From: Eunapius fragilis
Taxonomy: Eukaryota; Porifera; Demospongiae; Spongillida; Spongillidae
DNA length: 64,000 bases
Direction: 5' to 3'
Assembly: GCA_963681505.1 (NCBI GenBank)
Contig: OY811980.1
Location: 7,755,118 to 7,819,117, forward strand
Part shown: positions 26,101 through 34,259 of the stretch, in pieces
How the letters are laid out: the number at the start of each line of letters is the position of its first letter
Position numbering within the stretch: position 1 is the stretch's first letter
Program-made: the position numbers and the translations under genes
The notes under the pieces: model-generated
The model's input: the letters and a program-made list of their open reading frames with translations, nothing else
Databases searched by the model: none
Told to the model about the DNA's origin: nothing

Positions 26101-26515
26101 CTGTGTACACAGGCTGTATCTTCTAACCTACTCAAGTTAATCACCCACCCAGCCTAGGTTCACTATGTCATGCGATATATTGCTATAGCTAGATGTCTAC
26201 TGTGCTGCTGTATCACGACCACACCCTCCATCGAAGGTAACCAGCCCCAGGACAGTGGCTACACACACCAATGTATGCACCATCTGTCTCTCACAGAAAG
26301 TCACATATTTATCAGTATGATTAACACTTTTAGGACTTTACAAGCACATCCGTCTCGTTCTTTTTCAGTTTAACGCTTCATGCCCTTATTACTTTTTTTT
26401 TTTTCCAGCGTACGTTCGTTACGCACTCACCTTGAGCATATCCGAGGGATAATAATAACACTGCTGCAGTCAGTCCTACAATAGCACTAGTTTTCGAAGA
26501 CCTGGCACACTTCAT
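9047..26515 (-). CDS. RPTP gene 2: giant Ig/FN3 receptor tyrosine phosphatase, complete
   Basis: Single-pass receptor that would remove phosphate from phosphotyrosine on cytoplasmic targets under control of a very long ectodomain. I joined 46 exons whose phases all agree (10,968 nt, about 3,655 residues). Exon 1 is the signal peptide (26515-26431). Exons 2-30 are all phase 1-1. Exon 31 is the membrane helix, exon 32 the juxtamembrane region, exons 33-40 the first phosphatase domain and exons 41-46 the second, with a TAA stop at 9049-9047. Vertebrate RPTPs of the LAR type have about 3 Ig domains and are near 1,900 residues, so this is unusually large. All splice sites are GT-AG except a proposed GC donor after exon 43. 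Exon boundaries come from reading splice consensus and comparison with gene 3, not transcripts; individual junctions could be off. It lies in tandem, same strand, between genes 1 and 3. Confidence 0.9.
10583..10742 (-). repeat. 37-bp intronic minisatellite overlapping the exon 42 splice donor
   Basis: Four copies of a 37-bp unit with CCTTACGTCAACACCCCTAA as its core. On the minus strand each copy contains GTTGACGTAAGG, the exact exon/donor junction of exon 42 (exon end 10738). The array thus replicates the 5' splice site several times into the intron. Confidence 0.75.
11216..11238. repeat. Poly-C run in a 92-nt intron of gene 2
   Basis: About 22 consecutive C on the plus strand (G on the transcribed strand) between exons 40 and 41. 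Length polymorphism or sequencing slippage is likely here. Confidence 0.9.
11430..11605. repeat. 21-bp intronic minisatellite
   Basis: About 8 copies of a 21-bp unit (CATATGTGCAYRCCACACCCA type) in the gene 2 intron between exons 39 and 40. It begins only about 25 bp from the exon 40 acceptor. Confidence 0.85.
12743..13020. repeat. 66-bp intronic minisatellite
   Basis: Four copies of a 66-bp unit (core GAGATCATGTATGACACAGT, AAGGTRCATTGGTGTTGCTC) in the intron between gene 2 exons 34 and 35. The last copy ends next to the exon 34 donor at 13040. Starts at 12826 and 12892 confirm the 66-bp period. Confidence 0.85.
13183..13537. repeat. GGTACCGCCCACYAAAG minisatellite reaching the exon 33 donor
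   Basis: About 20 copies of a 17-18 bp unit fill the intron between exons 33 and 34 of gene 2. On the minus strand each unit reads TTTGGTGGGCGGTACC. The last copy forms the actual splice donor AAG/GTGGGCGGTACC of exon 33, so many donor-like sites lie in a row. Confidence 0.85.
14040..14335. repeat. ACAGGCCCCCTAATCAACAGGTTA minisatellite
   Basis: About 11 degenerate copies of a roughly 24-bp unit in the intron between the transmembrane and juxtamembrane exons of gene 2. Confidence 0.85.
14350..14434 (-). other. Gene 2 transmembrane exon
   Basis: An 85-nt exon, phase 1 to phase 2, encoding [18 protein letters not shown] followed by GTIVIVCLI, a single hydrophobic helix of about 25 residues. 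The next exon (13996-13755) begins with a basic SRKKGKL stretch, the expected stop-transfer/juxtamembrane sequence. The gene 3 equivalent is 42743-42593. Confidence 0.85.
14592..15329 (-). other. Gene 2 membrane-proximal FN3 domains
   Basis: Exons 15329-15120 and 15062-14970 together make one FN3 domain split by an intron ([15 protein letters not shown], then [14 protein letters not shown]). Exon 14903-14592 makes a second FN3 ([26 protein letters not shown]). All phases are 1-1. This is the usual position of FN3 domains in RPTPs, between the Ig region and the membrane. Confidence 0.75.
15388..24792 (-). other. Gene 2 array of 23 Ig-like domains, alternating B and A types
   Basis: One domain per exon: 24792-24499, 24442-24128, 24065-23775, 23724-23386, 23324-22998, 22870-22565, 22493-22209, 22101-21784, 21353-21078, 21015-20695, 20638-20351, 20067-19750, 19609-19322, 19268-18930, 18868-18539, 18369-18040, 17979-17650, 17593-17279, 17161-16853, 16793-16479, 16419-16132, 16076-15735, 15672-15388. 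Every length is a multiple of three. Type A domains begin near VPPPTVTI and carry LTCNxQLxPxVD; type B domains begin near xTVNITxSGSPxAG or [10 protein letters not shown] and carry GxYTLxC, with [12 protein letters not shown] or [12 protein letters not shown] at the second Cys. The order is B(AB)x11 with no exception. Many N-x-S/T sites suggest heavy N-glycosylation. Several exons are near-identical (e.g. 18930, 18040 and 23386 series), consistent with recent amplification of a two-exon unit. Confidence 0.85.
24988..26100 (-). other. Gene 2 N-terminal module: Cys domain, Ig-like, FN3
   Basis: Three phase 1-1 exons. Exon 2 (26100-25702) has [16 protein letters not shown] and ITLCVGMY and looks like a divergent Ig-related domain; I do not recognise a named family. 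Exon 3 (25645-25313) is Ig-like with FQLTC, VQWTI and YTCTV. Exon 4 (25257-24988) is an FN3 domain with [18 protein letters not shown] and YNISVIAVG. The order and near-identical sequence are shared with genes 1 and 3, so this module is the conserved head of the family while the array behind it varies in length. Confidence 0.8.
26431..26515 (-). other. Gene 2 signal-peptide exon
   Basis: Exon 1: ATG at 26515-26513, 28 codons plus one base, encoding [13 protein letters not shown] followed by a hydrophobic core ([14 protein letters not shown]). The donor GTGAGT is at 26430-26425. The start is chosen because it gives a signal peptide, ends in phase 1 matching exon 2 (acceptor ACACAG before 26100), and corresponds to the same position and phase in genes 1 and 3, whose signal sequences are quite different. 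Confidence 0.85.
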
Positions 26516-26921
26516 TCGTGCAGTTATCCCTGATATCGTTATTCTCGGTAGCTAGAAGGGCTCGGATGTAAAAATTGCTCACCCCGCAAAACGGTATATA
26601 AATTTCTGTAACCAGCGACAGTTTTTATTGCCCCACTCCATGAATATGAATCAGTGCAGGAGATGATGTCAAATTTATTGTAGCGCGATATTACGCCACA
26701 GCTGCGCGCACGGCACAGGGGAATGCAGCTATGATTGCTAATCAGCGACGAATTAATTGCCTGCATATATAGGCTATACGCCGCCTCAACCTTGAAGGGG
26801 AAGTTAAATCTGTATTGCGCGACTATGAATATATTATTAGACGAACGAAAGGGGGAGGGTATTACGGTGGCCCGGTAGGTCGCGTAGCAAAACAGTAGAC
26901 ATAAGAACGATATGGCATTGT
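26516..26921. other. Upstream region of RPTP gene 2
   Basis: No gene is supported here. A 144-codon minus-strand open frame (26539-26973) lacks motifs and overlaps the inverted arm at 26922. I see no clear TATA box or initiator near the gene 2 start. Confidence 0.4.
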
Positions 26922-27031
26922 TGCGCGCGGTCGATCGATTTGCGCTATCCATCGATATCCTCTGCGCGAACAATAGATCTATTATTTGCGCACCATCTTA
27001 TCGATCGCGCAACCACCGATGGATCGCGCAT
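26922..27031 (+). repeat. Inverted arm (left) of a possible 4-kb mobile element
   Basis: About 109 bp rich in GCGC and ATCGAT words that match the reverse complement of 30868-30976: GGTCGATCGATTTGCGCTAT, then ATCCATCGAT, GCGAACAATAGATCTAT, TTTGCGCACCATC and CGATGGATCGCGC appear in the same order. The two arms flank integrase-like and PHD-finger remnants, suggesting terminal or subterminal inverted repeats of a DNA element. I could not see a clear target duplication. Confidence 0.6.
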
Positions 27032-27280
27032 CGATTGTGCAGCAAGTAGCTTGCGCGATACGCGCAATGCGCTTGCGCAGTCAATTGATAGCGCACGTGT
27101 GCGAATAGGTGCAAAAGCTTGGTGACTAGTGTTGCCAGCTTCAAAAAGAGCTGCATTTCAACTAAAGCAAAGTTTGACGCCATTTCCTGCATCCTGCAGA
27201 CAAGGTCGGTCATCACTTCAAACACTGGGTGAGAACCAGGAAGTTACAGGTCGTCGATCTTCCTCTCCCGCATATTACAG

Positions 27281-27676
27281 TACATGCAGACCAGTTTGTT
27301 GATGTAGTTCAGGCAATCCATGCCAAATACTTGAAGCACAGCGGCTATAAGAAAGTATTAGACTACGTAAGTACATGTATAAGCTGAGTTCTCTTACTGC
27401 CATGGACGTACTGGCATGTATGTCTTCATTTCAGATGCATCTCCGTACTTTGGAGTGACAAGAGGGTTTGAATGAATGAAGGTTCAAACTGTTCATATTG
27501 GTGATAAGGTAACTGTTAGCATTCCCAAGCTAGATAGATCCAAAACTGATGTACCACGGCTTCCTTGTGTTATTGCACTTGTGTATGAGGACAAAGTGAA
27601 GGCATGCATGTTGCCTTACAACTGCTTATGGAACCCTAAAGGGAACATTTTGTGGATAGGATCTCCAGTTTTATGA
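27281..27676 (+). pseudogene. Transposon-derived integrase-associated fragment
   Basis: Exon-like 27281-27366 (acceptor TATTACAG, donor GTAAGT) encodes HADQFVDVVQAIHAKYLKHS. After an apparent intron the frame from 27476 encodes VHIGDKVTVSIPKLDRSKTD then VPRLPCVIALV. The VGDxVxVxIPxxDRxKTDxPRLPxVV pattern is typical of the small C-terminal domain of integrase-type mobile-element proteins of the SCAND3/KRBA2 kind. Stops between the two pieces and the missing catalytic core mark it as a remnant. The assignment is by eye. Confidence 0.45.
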
Positions 27677-27708
27677 TGGCCAAAATGATGCTATTAATGC
27701 TGAAGTAC

Positions 27709-27993
27709 ACAAGTGATAAAAACATTCTCTATGCGAGAAGGTTGGTGGTATATAGGAATCAAAGGCGGTGGTGGTGTAAAAAGCAAGGGAACAAGGATTG
27801 TGATTGAAAAGGAAAAAAGAAATAGACCTATATTAGCAGCATGTCGTCATGTTTAACTGTGTGTGCTAATATAGGTCTATTTCATTTTTCCTTTTCAATC
27901 ACAATCCTTGTTCCCTTGCTTTTTACACCACCACCACCTTTGATTCCTATATACCACCAACCTTCTCGCATAGAGAATGTTTTTATCACTTGT
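27709..27993. repeat. Long palindrome with 130-bp arms and a 25-nt loop
   Basis: The left arm 27709-27838 and right arm 27864-27993 are near-perfect reverse complements (ACAAGTGATAAAAACATTCT pairs with AGAATGTTTTTATCACTTGT; CAATCCTTGTTCCCTTGC likewise). I saw only a few mismatches. A transcript would fold into a 130-bp hairpin. Confidence 0.9.
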
Positions 27994-28070
27994 TTCCTAC
28001 ATTTTTTGGTAGATTTAGTATTGTATTTAGTTCTTGAAACGCAACCATGTAGCAAGAATGTCAAATGACA

Positions 28071-29445
28071 GTTTTATTTTAGAATCTTGTGGCCATGCAA
28101 TTTTTTGAGGTGTGCGTGTACCATTAAAACACACAGTATTACTATTTAAACAATATAAGTACAAGTATTTCATTTATAGCTATAATAAAACCCAGGAGCA
28201 TGTCATCTTGTATATCCTGAATCAGGATATACTGCTGTATATTCTGGACCAGGATATACTTCTGTATATCCAGGATATATAGCAGGTAGAGCAGGTGGAG
28301 CTCATCCTGCAGCTGGACATGGAACCACTCCTGGACCTGGACCTGAAACAGGTGATTTAAACAACCGTTAGTTAAAACAAATCCTCCACTGGCAAGCGAA
28401 GCCATATAATAAAACATCAGACAAAGATTACATGTACCCACTGATCTCACGCTATTATCAGTAAACCACAATACGTTGTCATCAACAACTTTGACACTAT
28501 TATCAGATATAATTATGCACCACAATACACATTATGTTAACATTATTACGAAATTGTTGTCAGCGAACAGCGTGCACATATTTCAAACAACAGCACGGAG
28601 AGAGATGCAATATCTTCCGCTGTAACTGTTGCATAAAATATTTTAGCGATACACTATACATGCTATAATTTATGTCCAGATCCAACATTCATGGTGTTAC
28701 GCACCTTCGGGTGGTCGCTTTGTTGGTCCTTTCAGTAGCGCGCTTGACACCTTGTCGTGTCTTGTATTGCACTCGTTTGGCATATCTGTAGGTGTACGAG
28801 TGGCTAGTTGTTGCCGGTTTTTTTTTCTGTAAGGGCGGTGGTGTGGGGGAGACACATTCTAATTGGAGCCTCTTGCTACACATTATCTGCTGTAGACTGT
28901 ATACCGTAGTATCTGATCGCGTATGTAGTTCCACCGACAGAATTCGAAAGTTATGCTATATAAGAAGCTATAGTATAGAAATCAATTCGGTCAAAACAAT
29001 TATATGCGATAGTGTCGGGTACTTACGTGTATGGTAGTTTTGGCTTTCATTTCAAGCTGCGTAACGAATGATAGAGTTGAGAGTAACGCACAGGCGTCAT
29101 GCAGAAAATGATACCTTGAATATTCGTCAGGAGCCTTCCTATAACGTTATCGCTGCTCCATTCCATTTCTCAACCATTTGGCATTATGGTTGGACATTTA
29201 TACATGGAGCCGTAGGGACCCGAAAAGGCTCTTAGATTCAGTGCGTATACCTCTTCCACAGCGTGCGGGAATATTAAGAATTTGAATCACGCCCACGACA
29301 CGTGGCTATTATTGCATTTAAAAATTGCTAGCTGATGTAATTGGGTATTTTTAACCGAATACCAAATGAGGTACTATTCGCTTTTGTTAATTGCCCGAAC
29401 AGTTAGGCGTCTAACAGACCCCCGAAGATAACCTGCGGACGCATC
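28071..29445. other. Intergenic stretch with a possible Pro/Gly/Tyr-rich exon
   Basis: A plus-strand stretch 28196-28351, bounded by AAACCCAG and a GTGATT donor, stays open and encodes repeated GYTxVY and PGY motifs ending GTTPGPGPET. Low-complexity Pro-Gly-Tyr segments occur at the N-termini of some membrane-associated proteins, but no partner exons are visible, so I give no function. The rest of this interval shows no supported gene. Confidence 0.25.
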
Positions 29446-29680
29446 CTGAAGCGATTGGTACACTTGGCGTGCTTTACAAACGTTTCTGTCGTGAGTTATA
29501 CTCTCCGGAAGAAGAAGAATAAGAATAAGAAGCCGACGGAGGAGAATTAGGTGGGACTGGGTACGGACGATGGGGACGAGTATTTTTGTTCTCTAAAAGT
29601 ACACCGTCTTGTGACACAGATACAACGCTGAACTGTTGTCCTTTTTGATATCGCTCGATTGCCACTAAGAGCGAAGCTGG
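29446..29680 (+). repeat. Dispersed repeat, copy 1 (AAGCGATTGG ... GAAGAAGA ... ATTTTTGTTCTCTAAAAG)
   Basis: Contains GAAGCGATTGGTAC, GAGTTATAC, GAAGAAGAAGAATAAGAA, GGAGAATTA and ACGAGTATTTTTGTTCTCTA. Related blocks occur at 38850-39010 (and its duplicate 51176-51335) and, inverted, at 62985-63100. Family unknown; it could be a mobile element end or a duplicated 5' region. Confidence 0.6.
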
Positions 29681-30533
29681 TGACCCGATTCTTAAATGTC
29701 CCGCTAGACGTGAGTGACGTTTTTTAATGACATTCATGATACTGTTGGATTCCTATATGGAACCTACTCGCGTAGGTTCCGATTTATCACTTCATGAAGC
29801 GGCTCTGAAATTAGATGCATCCACTGACAAAATTCACACAAAGTCCAGCTGTAAATGCACAGTGGATGCAAATCTATATGAGGTGTATTTGTAAGTCATA
29901 GAATGTTCCACTCAATGTCATTTGTCTACAACTTTTTCCAACCAATTCGAATTATCACTAGCTAGGTACTTTACTTTCATCATCTAACAGAGCAATATTG
30001 GACACAACTGAGTGGCTGAATGACACACACTGACATGGATACCATGCACTAATAAGCTCTTGAAAAAATCCTGCTGTAGATTGCATGGTCTTCAAAACCC
30101 TGTTCTGCAACAGAATATGTCATTTGATGCCCCAAACTATGAATTTGCACAGTTCCTTCTTGTAAATATAAACCATTGGTTGCTCATATCATACACTGGG
30201 GAAGAAATGAACACAGTCTGCAAATATGCATGACTCAATGCATGCAACTGAAACTAGACTCAGACTGCCTTTCGATTGTGTCGAAATAAATTCAATGCTC
30301 TGAATCCCAAATAAAGATTAATGTCATGAATGTCCAAGAACAAGAAGACAGCTGCTCTTGTGGTGATCTAGCTGTAGCTTGCCACATCTCTGATTCATGG
30401 AGATCAACTGCATTACAAGAGCAATCTTAATTCTTCAGTAATGAAGCCGGACTTGTTGATAAGTTTGTATAGTTCATTGTCCATCTACTGTTGTGAATCG
30501 CCACCCACGGATTATCTACCAAACTGATTATAT
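29681..30533. other. Gene-poor stretch
   Basis: No supported coding region. It includes a short palindrome AACCTACTCGCGTAGGTT near 29761-29780 that resembles the hairpin core of the dispersed repeat at 5071. Confidence 0.4.
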
Positions 30534-30662
30534 TGCAAGTGTAGGTCCACAGATGATGGCAAACTGGATATCCGTTGCTGTGCTTGCAGTGAACGCTTCC
30601 ATTCAAACTGTGTTGGAATCAGTGTGACTCAGTTAAAGAAATAGATGTGTGACTTGTGCTCC
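30534..30662 (+). pseudogene. PHD-finger remnant with a stop at the conserved Trp
   Basis: The plus-strand frame from 30534 reads CKCRSTDDGKLDIRCCACSE, then RFHSNCVGI, TQLKK, a TAG stop, and MCDLC. The Cys/His spacing (CxC, CxxC, HxxxC, CxxC) fits a PHD zinc finger, and the stop falls where the family has Trp before the last Cys pair (TGG to TAG). It lies just inside the right inverted arm at 30868-30976, as expected for a mobile-element-encoded finger that has decayed. Confidence 0.6.
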
Positions 30663-30867
30663 AAAAAACCTGTCATGCATAAAACCTGTCATCGGTATAT
30701 AGAATTCAGCATGTTAGTATATGCTATCCATGTAATATTAATATCATCGTTTGATATCAGCGTCATGCATGCAAGTATCGTTGCGCCAGAGATAATATAT
30801 AGATTATCTCTGGTTGCGCGATCGATGGATTGCATTGCCATTATCAGTAAATTACGCAAAATGTTTG

Positions 30868-30976
30868 TTGCGCGATCCATCGGTGATTGCGCGATCGATA
30901 GGATGGTGCGCAAACGATAGATCTATTGTTCGCTCAGAGCAATCGATGGATAGCGCAAATCGATCGACCGCGCGCT
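30868..30976 (-). repeat. Inverted arm (right) of a possible 4-kb mobile element
   Basis: Reverse-complement partner of 26922-27031. Just to its right (30980-31110) a short degenerate tandem repeat with GGCGCAAAACGTAT words follows. Confidence 0.6.
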
Positions 30977-31179
30977 ACAGCGTGAAACCAAATCGTATTT
31001 GGTGCAAAACGTATAACACAGAGACCAAATCGGATTTTGGCGCAAAACATATGACGGATTTGGCGCAAAACGTATATAAGACGCAAAACGTTTTTGGAAC
31101 ACAACGTTTTTGGGCGTTGCCCCGTCGGACAACGGAAGTAGTTATTAGAGCCATATATACGGCAGACAGGCAGACAAAT

Positions 31180-31955
31180 CTTAATGGTGGAGAGGTGTGT
31201 GTAGGGATGGTGGAGGTGTGTGCAGGTGATGGTGGAGTGTGTATGGGATGGTGGAAGTGTGTGTAGGGGATGAGGGAGGTGTGTGTAGGGATGGTGGAGG
31301 TGAGTGTAGGGGATGGGGGATGGTGGAGGTGTGTTTAGGGGATAGTGAAGGTGTGTAGGGGATGGTGGAGGTGTGTAGGGGTGGTGGAGGTGTGTAGGGA
31401 ATGGTGGAGGTGTGGGGAGGGATGGTAGAGGTGTCTATAGGATAGGTGGAGGTGTGTATGGATGGTGGATGTACACGTGTTGGGTGGTGCATATATCTGT
31501 GTGGCATATGTACATGTGTATGTGCTTTGTACTTCACCATGTTATGTGCCTCATCCTTCACCCCCTCCCCTTGGAGGGGAGGGGGTGAAGCAACATGGTG
31601 AAGTACATATACACGTGCCACACAGGTATATGCACCACCCAAAACATGTGTACAGGTGTCCACCATCCCCTACACACCTCCACCACCCCCTAAACACCGT
31701 CACCATCCCCTAAAAACACCTCCACCATCCCTACACACACCTCCACGATCCCTAGACCTCCACCATCCCCTACACACACCTCCACCATCCCCTACACCTC
31801 ACCATCCCCTACACATCTCCACTCCTACACACACCTCCACCATCCCCTACACACACCTCCACCATCCCCTACACACTCCTCCACCATCACCTACACACAC
31901 CTTCACTATCCCTATACACACCTCCACTCCCATACACACACCTCCACCATATAGA
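31180..31955. repeat. Large palindromic minisatellite
   Basis: The left half (31180-31470) is a GGTGGAGGTGTGTAGGGGAT minisatellite; the right half (31655-31955) is its reverse complement. The centre (31557-31589) is TTCACCCCCTCCCCT/AGGGGAGGGGGTGAA with a 3-nt loop, flanked by matching GGTGGTGCATATA and CACCATGTT blocks. This is a near-symmetric foldback of about 770 bp. Confidence 0.85.
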
Positions 31956-32611
31956 GGGATTGGAAGCAAGATGATTAACACCCAATTAACACGGGCAATC
32001 CTAGCTAGAGTATAGAATCCTTACAAGTTAAGACATACATCTACTGGATCTTTGTATTCAGTTTTTTTTCTCAGTGCCTTGGCCTTCTGCAGGTTCTTCT
32101 TTTGCGTTGATTTGTATCTTTCTATCCATGCTGTGGCTTGTGAGAAACCTCGGATGCAAACCCACATGTCAACTACCATGCCCAAGATCTAGCTAGAGGT
32201 AAACTTGTCCAGTACTCTTCTTCCCAGCCAGCCCAATTATTGCCCATAAGAAACTACTGAAACCCCTGAAGACACATGAATCACCAGCGCTTGCCGTGGA
32301 AGAGACACCACTAAACTTAGAGCACCACCCTTGTTGCATTCCGCGCATTTACGAAGGCGACCAAGGCTTCCCTTAGCGCACCTTTGGAAGAGCGTGTACA
32401 GCGCAAAGATGGCGATTGAGTGGTCAAAATACGCCTACGCCACTCTACTGCCTTCGCTCTTTCTTATTACCCCCATTTCAAGTGTTTAGGTCCTCCAGAA
32501 ACGACGCAAAAGGTACAGCAAATGAGGACCCTCAAAATGGTATAACTACCCTTCCGTTCAACCGGTGACGCTCAAACAATCACTACGCCGAGAAAGATGA
32601 TAAAGGTACAG
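31956..32611. other. Gene-poor stretch
   Basis: No supported gene. It precedes the kinase-like remnant, and I looked here for the missing glycine-rich loop and VAIK exon without finding either. Confidence 0.35.
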
Positions 32612-33391
32612 AAAAAGTGATTATTGCCAAAAATCCTATTAATCTCTACTACCAGAAGCCTGCAGCATCCCAACATCGTTCCACTGCTAGGGGCTGCCGT
32701 TGAAATCGGAAAGATTTTCTTAATAATGAAGCATATAGTAGGATCAATCTTAGACATATTTCTCTTCAAAAGTGATACAAGGGTTAGTTTGCTTTTCTCC
32801 CATAAATTCTTACCTACATTACAATATTCTTCTTATATAAATTAGCTCAGTGATGAAACCAAAATCATCATCGCAAAGAAGACAGTTGAGGGTCTAGCCT
32901 ATTTGCATACCATTGGTTATACATCAGGACGTCAGCCTGCTAATGTTATGGTAAGATTTGAATTTCATTTTTATGGATTACATACCTTATTCTATAGGTG
33001 GTTACTGGTACCAGAAAGAAAAGAAGTCTATATATGTGACATGGGTGTTGCTAGGCTTCAAGAGACTCTGGCAACCATCCTTACATCAAGGGGTCAAGGG
33101 GCACGAACTATATTGTACAAGGCCCCAGAAATATTCATTGCTGCTAAACGATCTACTCCAGTCGATAATTACTCATACGGATGCCTACTGATTGAACTCT
33201 GCAGTGGGAGAAGAGTGAGGGAGGGCATGTCCACCACTGAAGTTCTGGCAGTGATGTGTGGGCCAAACCCAAATACAGGCAATGTACAAGAACCATACAA
33301 GTCCATTTATGCAAAGTGTACACAATACAAACCTGAAGACAGACCTACAGCTACTGAGGTGTTAAAAGAGGTGCACAGCAGTGCCTCATAA
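32612..33391 (+). pseudogene. Protein kinase-like remnant (catalytic loop lost)
   Basis: Three exon-like pieces: about 32612-32782 (SLQHPNIVPLLGAAVE, LIMKHIVGS: helix C to hinge), 32846-32950 (KKTVEGLAYLHTIGYTSGRQ then PANVM: catalytic loop) and about 32999-33391 (VYICDMGVARL, LYKAPEIF, VDNYSYGCLLIELCSG, CTQYKPEDRPTATEVL: activation segment and C-lobe, ending TAA). The pattern is a TKL/Ser-Thr kinase C-lobe. The HRD/HGD catalytic Asp region reads SGRQP and is one residue short, DFG is DMG, and no glycine loop or VAIK Lys was found. The third piece does not join the second in frame at any clear acceptor. It is therefore a decayed gene or pseudokinase; decay is more likely. Confidence 0.65.
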
Positions 33392-34088
33392 CCTAACACA
33401 CATGTGAATGTACTGCTGCATGCATGCATGATTAACCAGTGCATGAACATTGATATTCACCTTTTTTTAAAAATTGGCAGAGGAACAAAAATGTGCATAC
33501 TGCTCTACATTAGTTTCACTATACTATAAACAATACCGGGGGTACTTGTAGTCATGGCATTAGCATGAACCAATGAAAGATTCAACTGGCCACAAAAGTC
33601 CCCGAGCACCATTGACTTTATTAGAAGTGGCAAGTCCCAAGGCAATTGGGGATGTGATTTTCAGCTCCAATGTTTAACCATCACAGGGGGAGGGCACACA
33701 CAGCCAAAGCTGACACTTCTGATTTCAATGATAGACAGTTACAGGGTTCAGCCCAGGTGCTGTTCTGCCCAAGATCATTTAGGGAGTAAGATGACAGGGA
33801 GGTGACCAATTTACTAACACCATTCTCGAGACCACATCACCATGCAGCATGGTTGCCAAGGTTAAAAAGTGCTACCAGGGTGCATTTGGAGCATCCATGC
33901 AGTTCAAGTCACACTTGATGGCAACTGGGAAAAACAGTTGTACCTCTTCCTACACATGCTATTAAAAAACAGCCACAAAAGTACAAAGACTTTCTTCATA
34001 TCAAAACATAGATACATGTAATGCCTGTTCCCACCCACCACCACAAGATTATACACTGGGAGGGGAACCAACCACAACAAACACAACA
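33392..34088. other. Gene-poor stretch 3' of the kinase-like remnant
   Basis: No supported gene. It is bounded on the right by a long AC microsatellite. Confidence 0.35.
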
Positions 34089-34211
<123 letters not shown>

Positions 34212-34259
34212 ATATAGGAGAGACCAATCAAAACAGCTCACAACAATATAACATAGTTG

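Noticed and set aside
28142..28525. 127-codon minus-strand open frame (Ile/Leu/Gln-rich)
   Set aside because: No motif, no splice partners; complementary to the Pro/Gly/Tyr-rich stretch and not credible as a protein.
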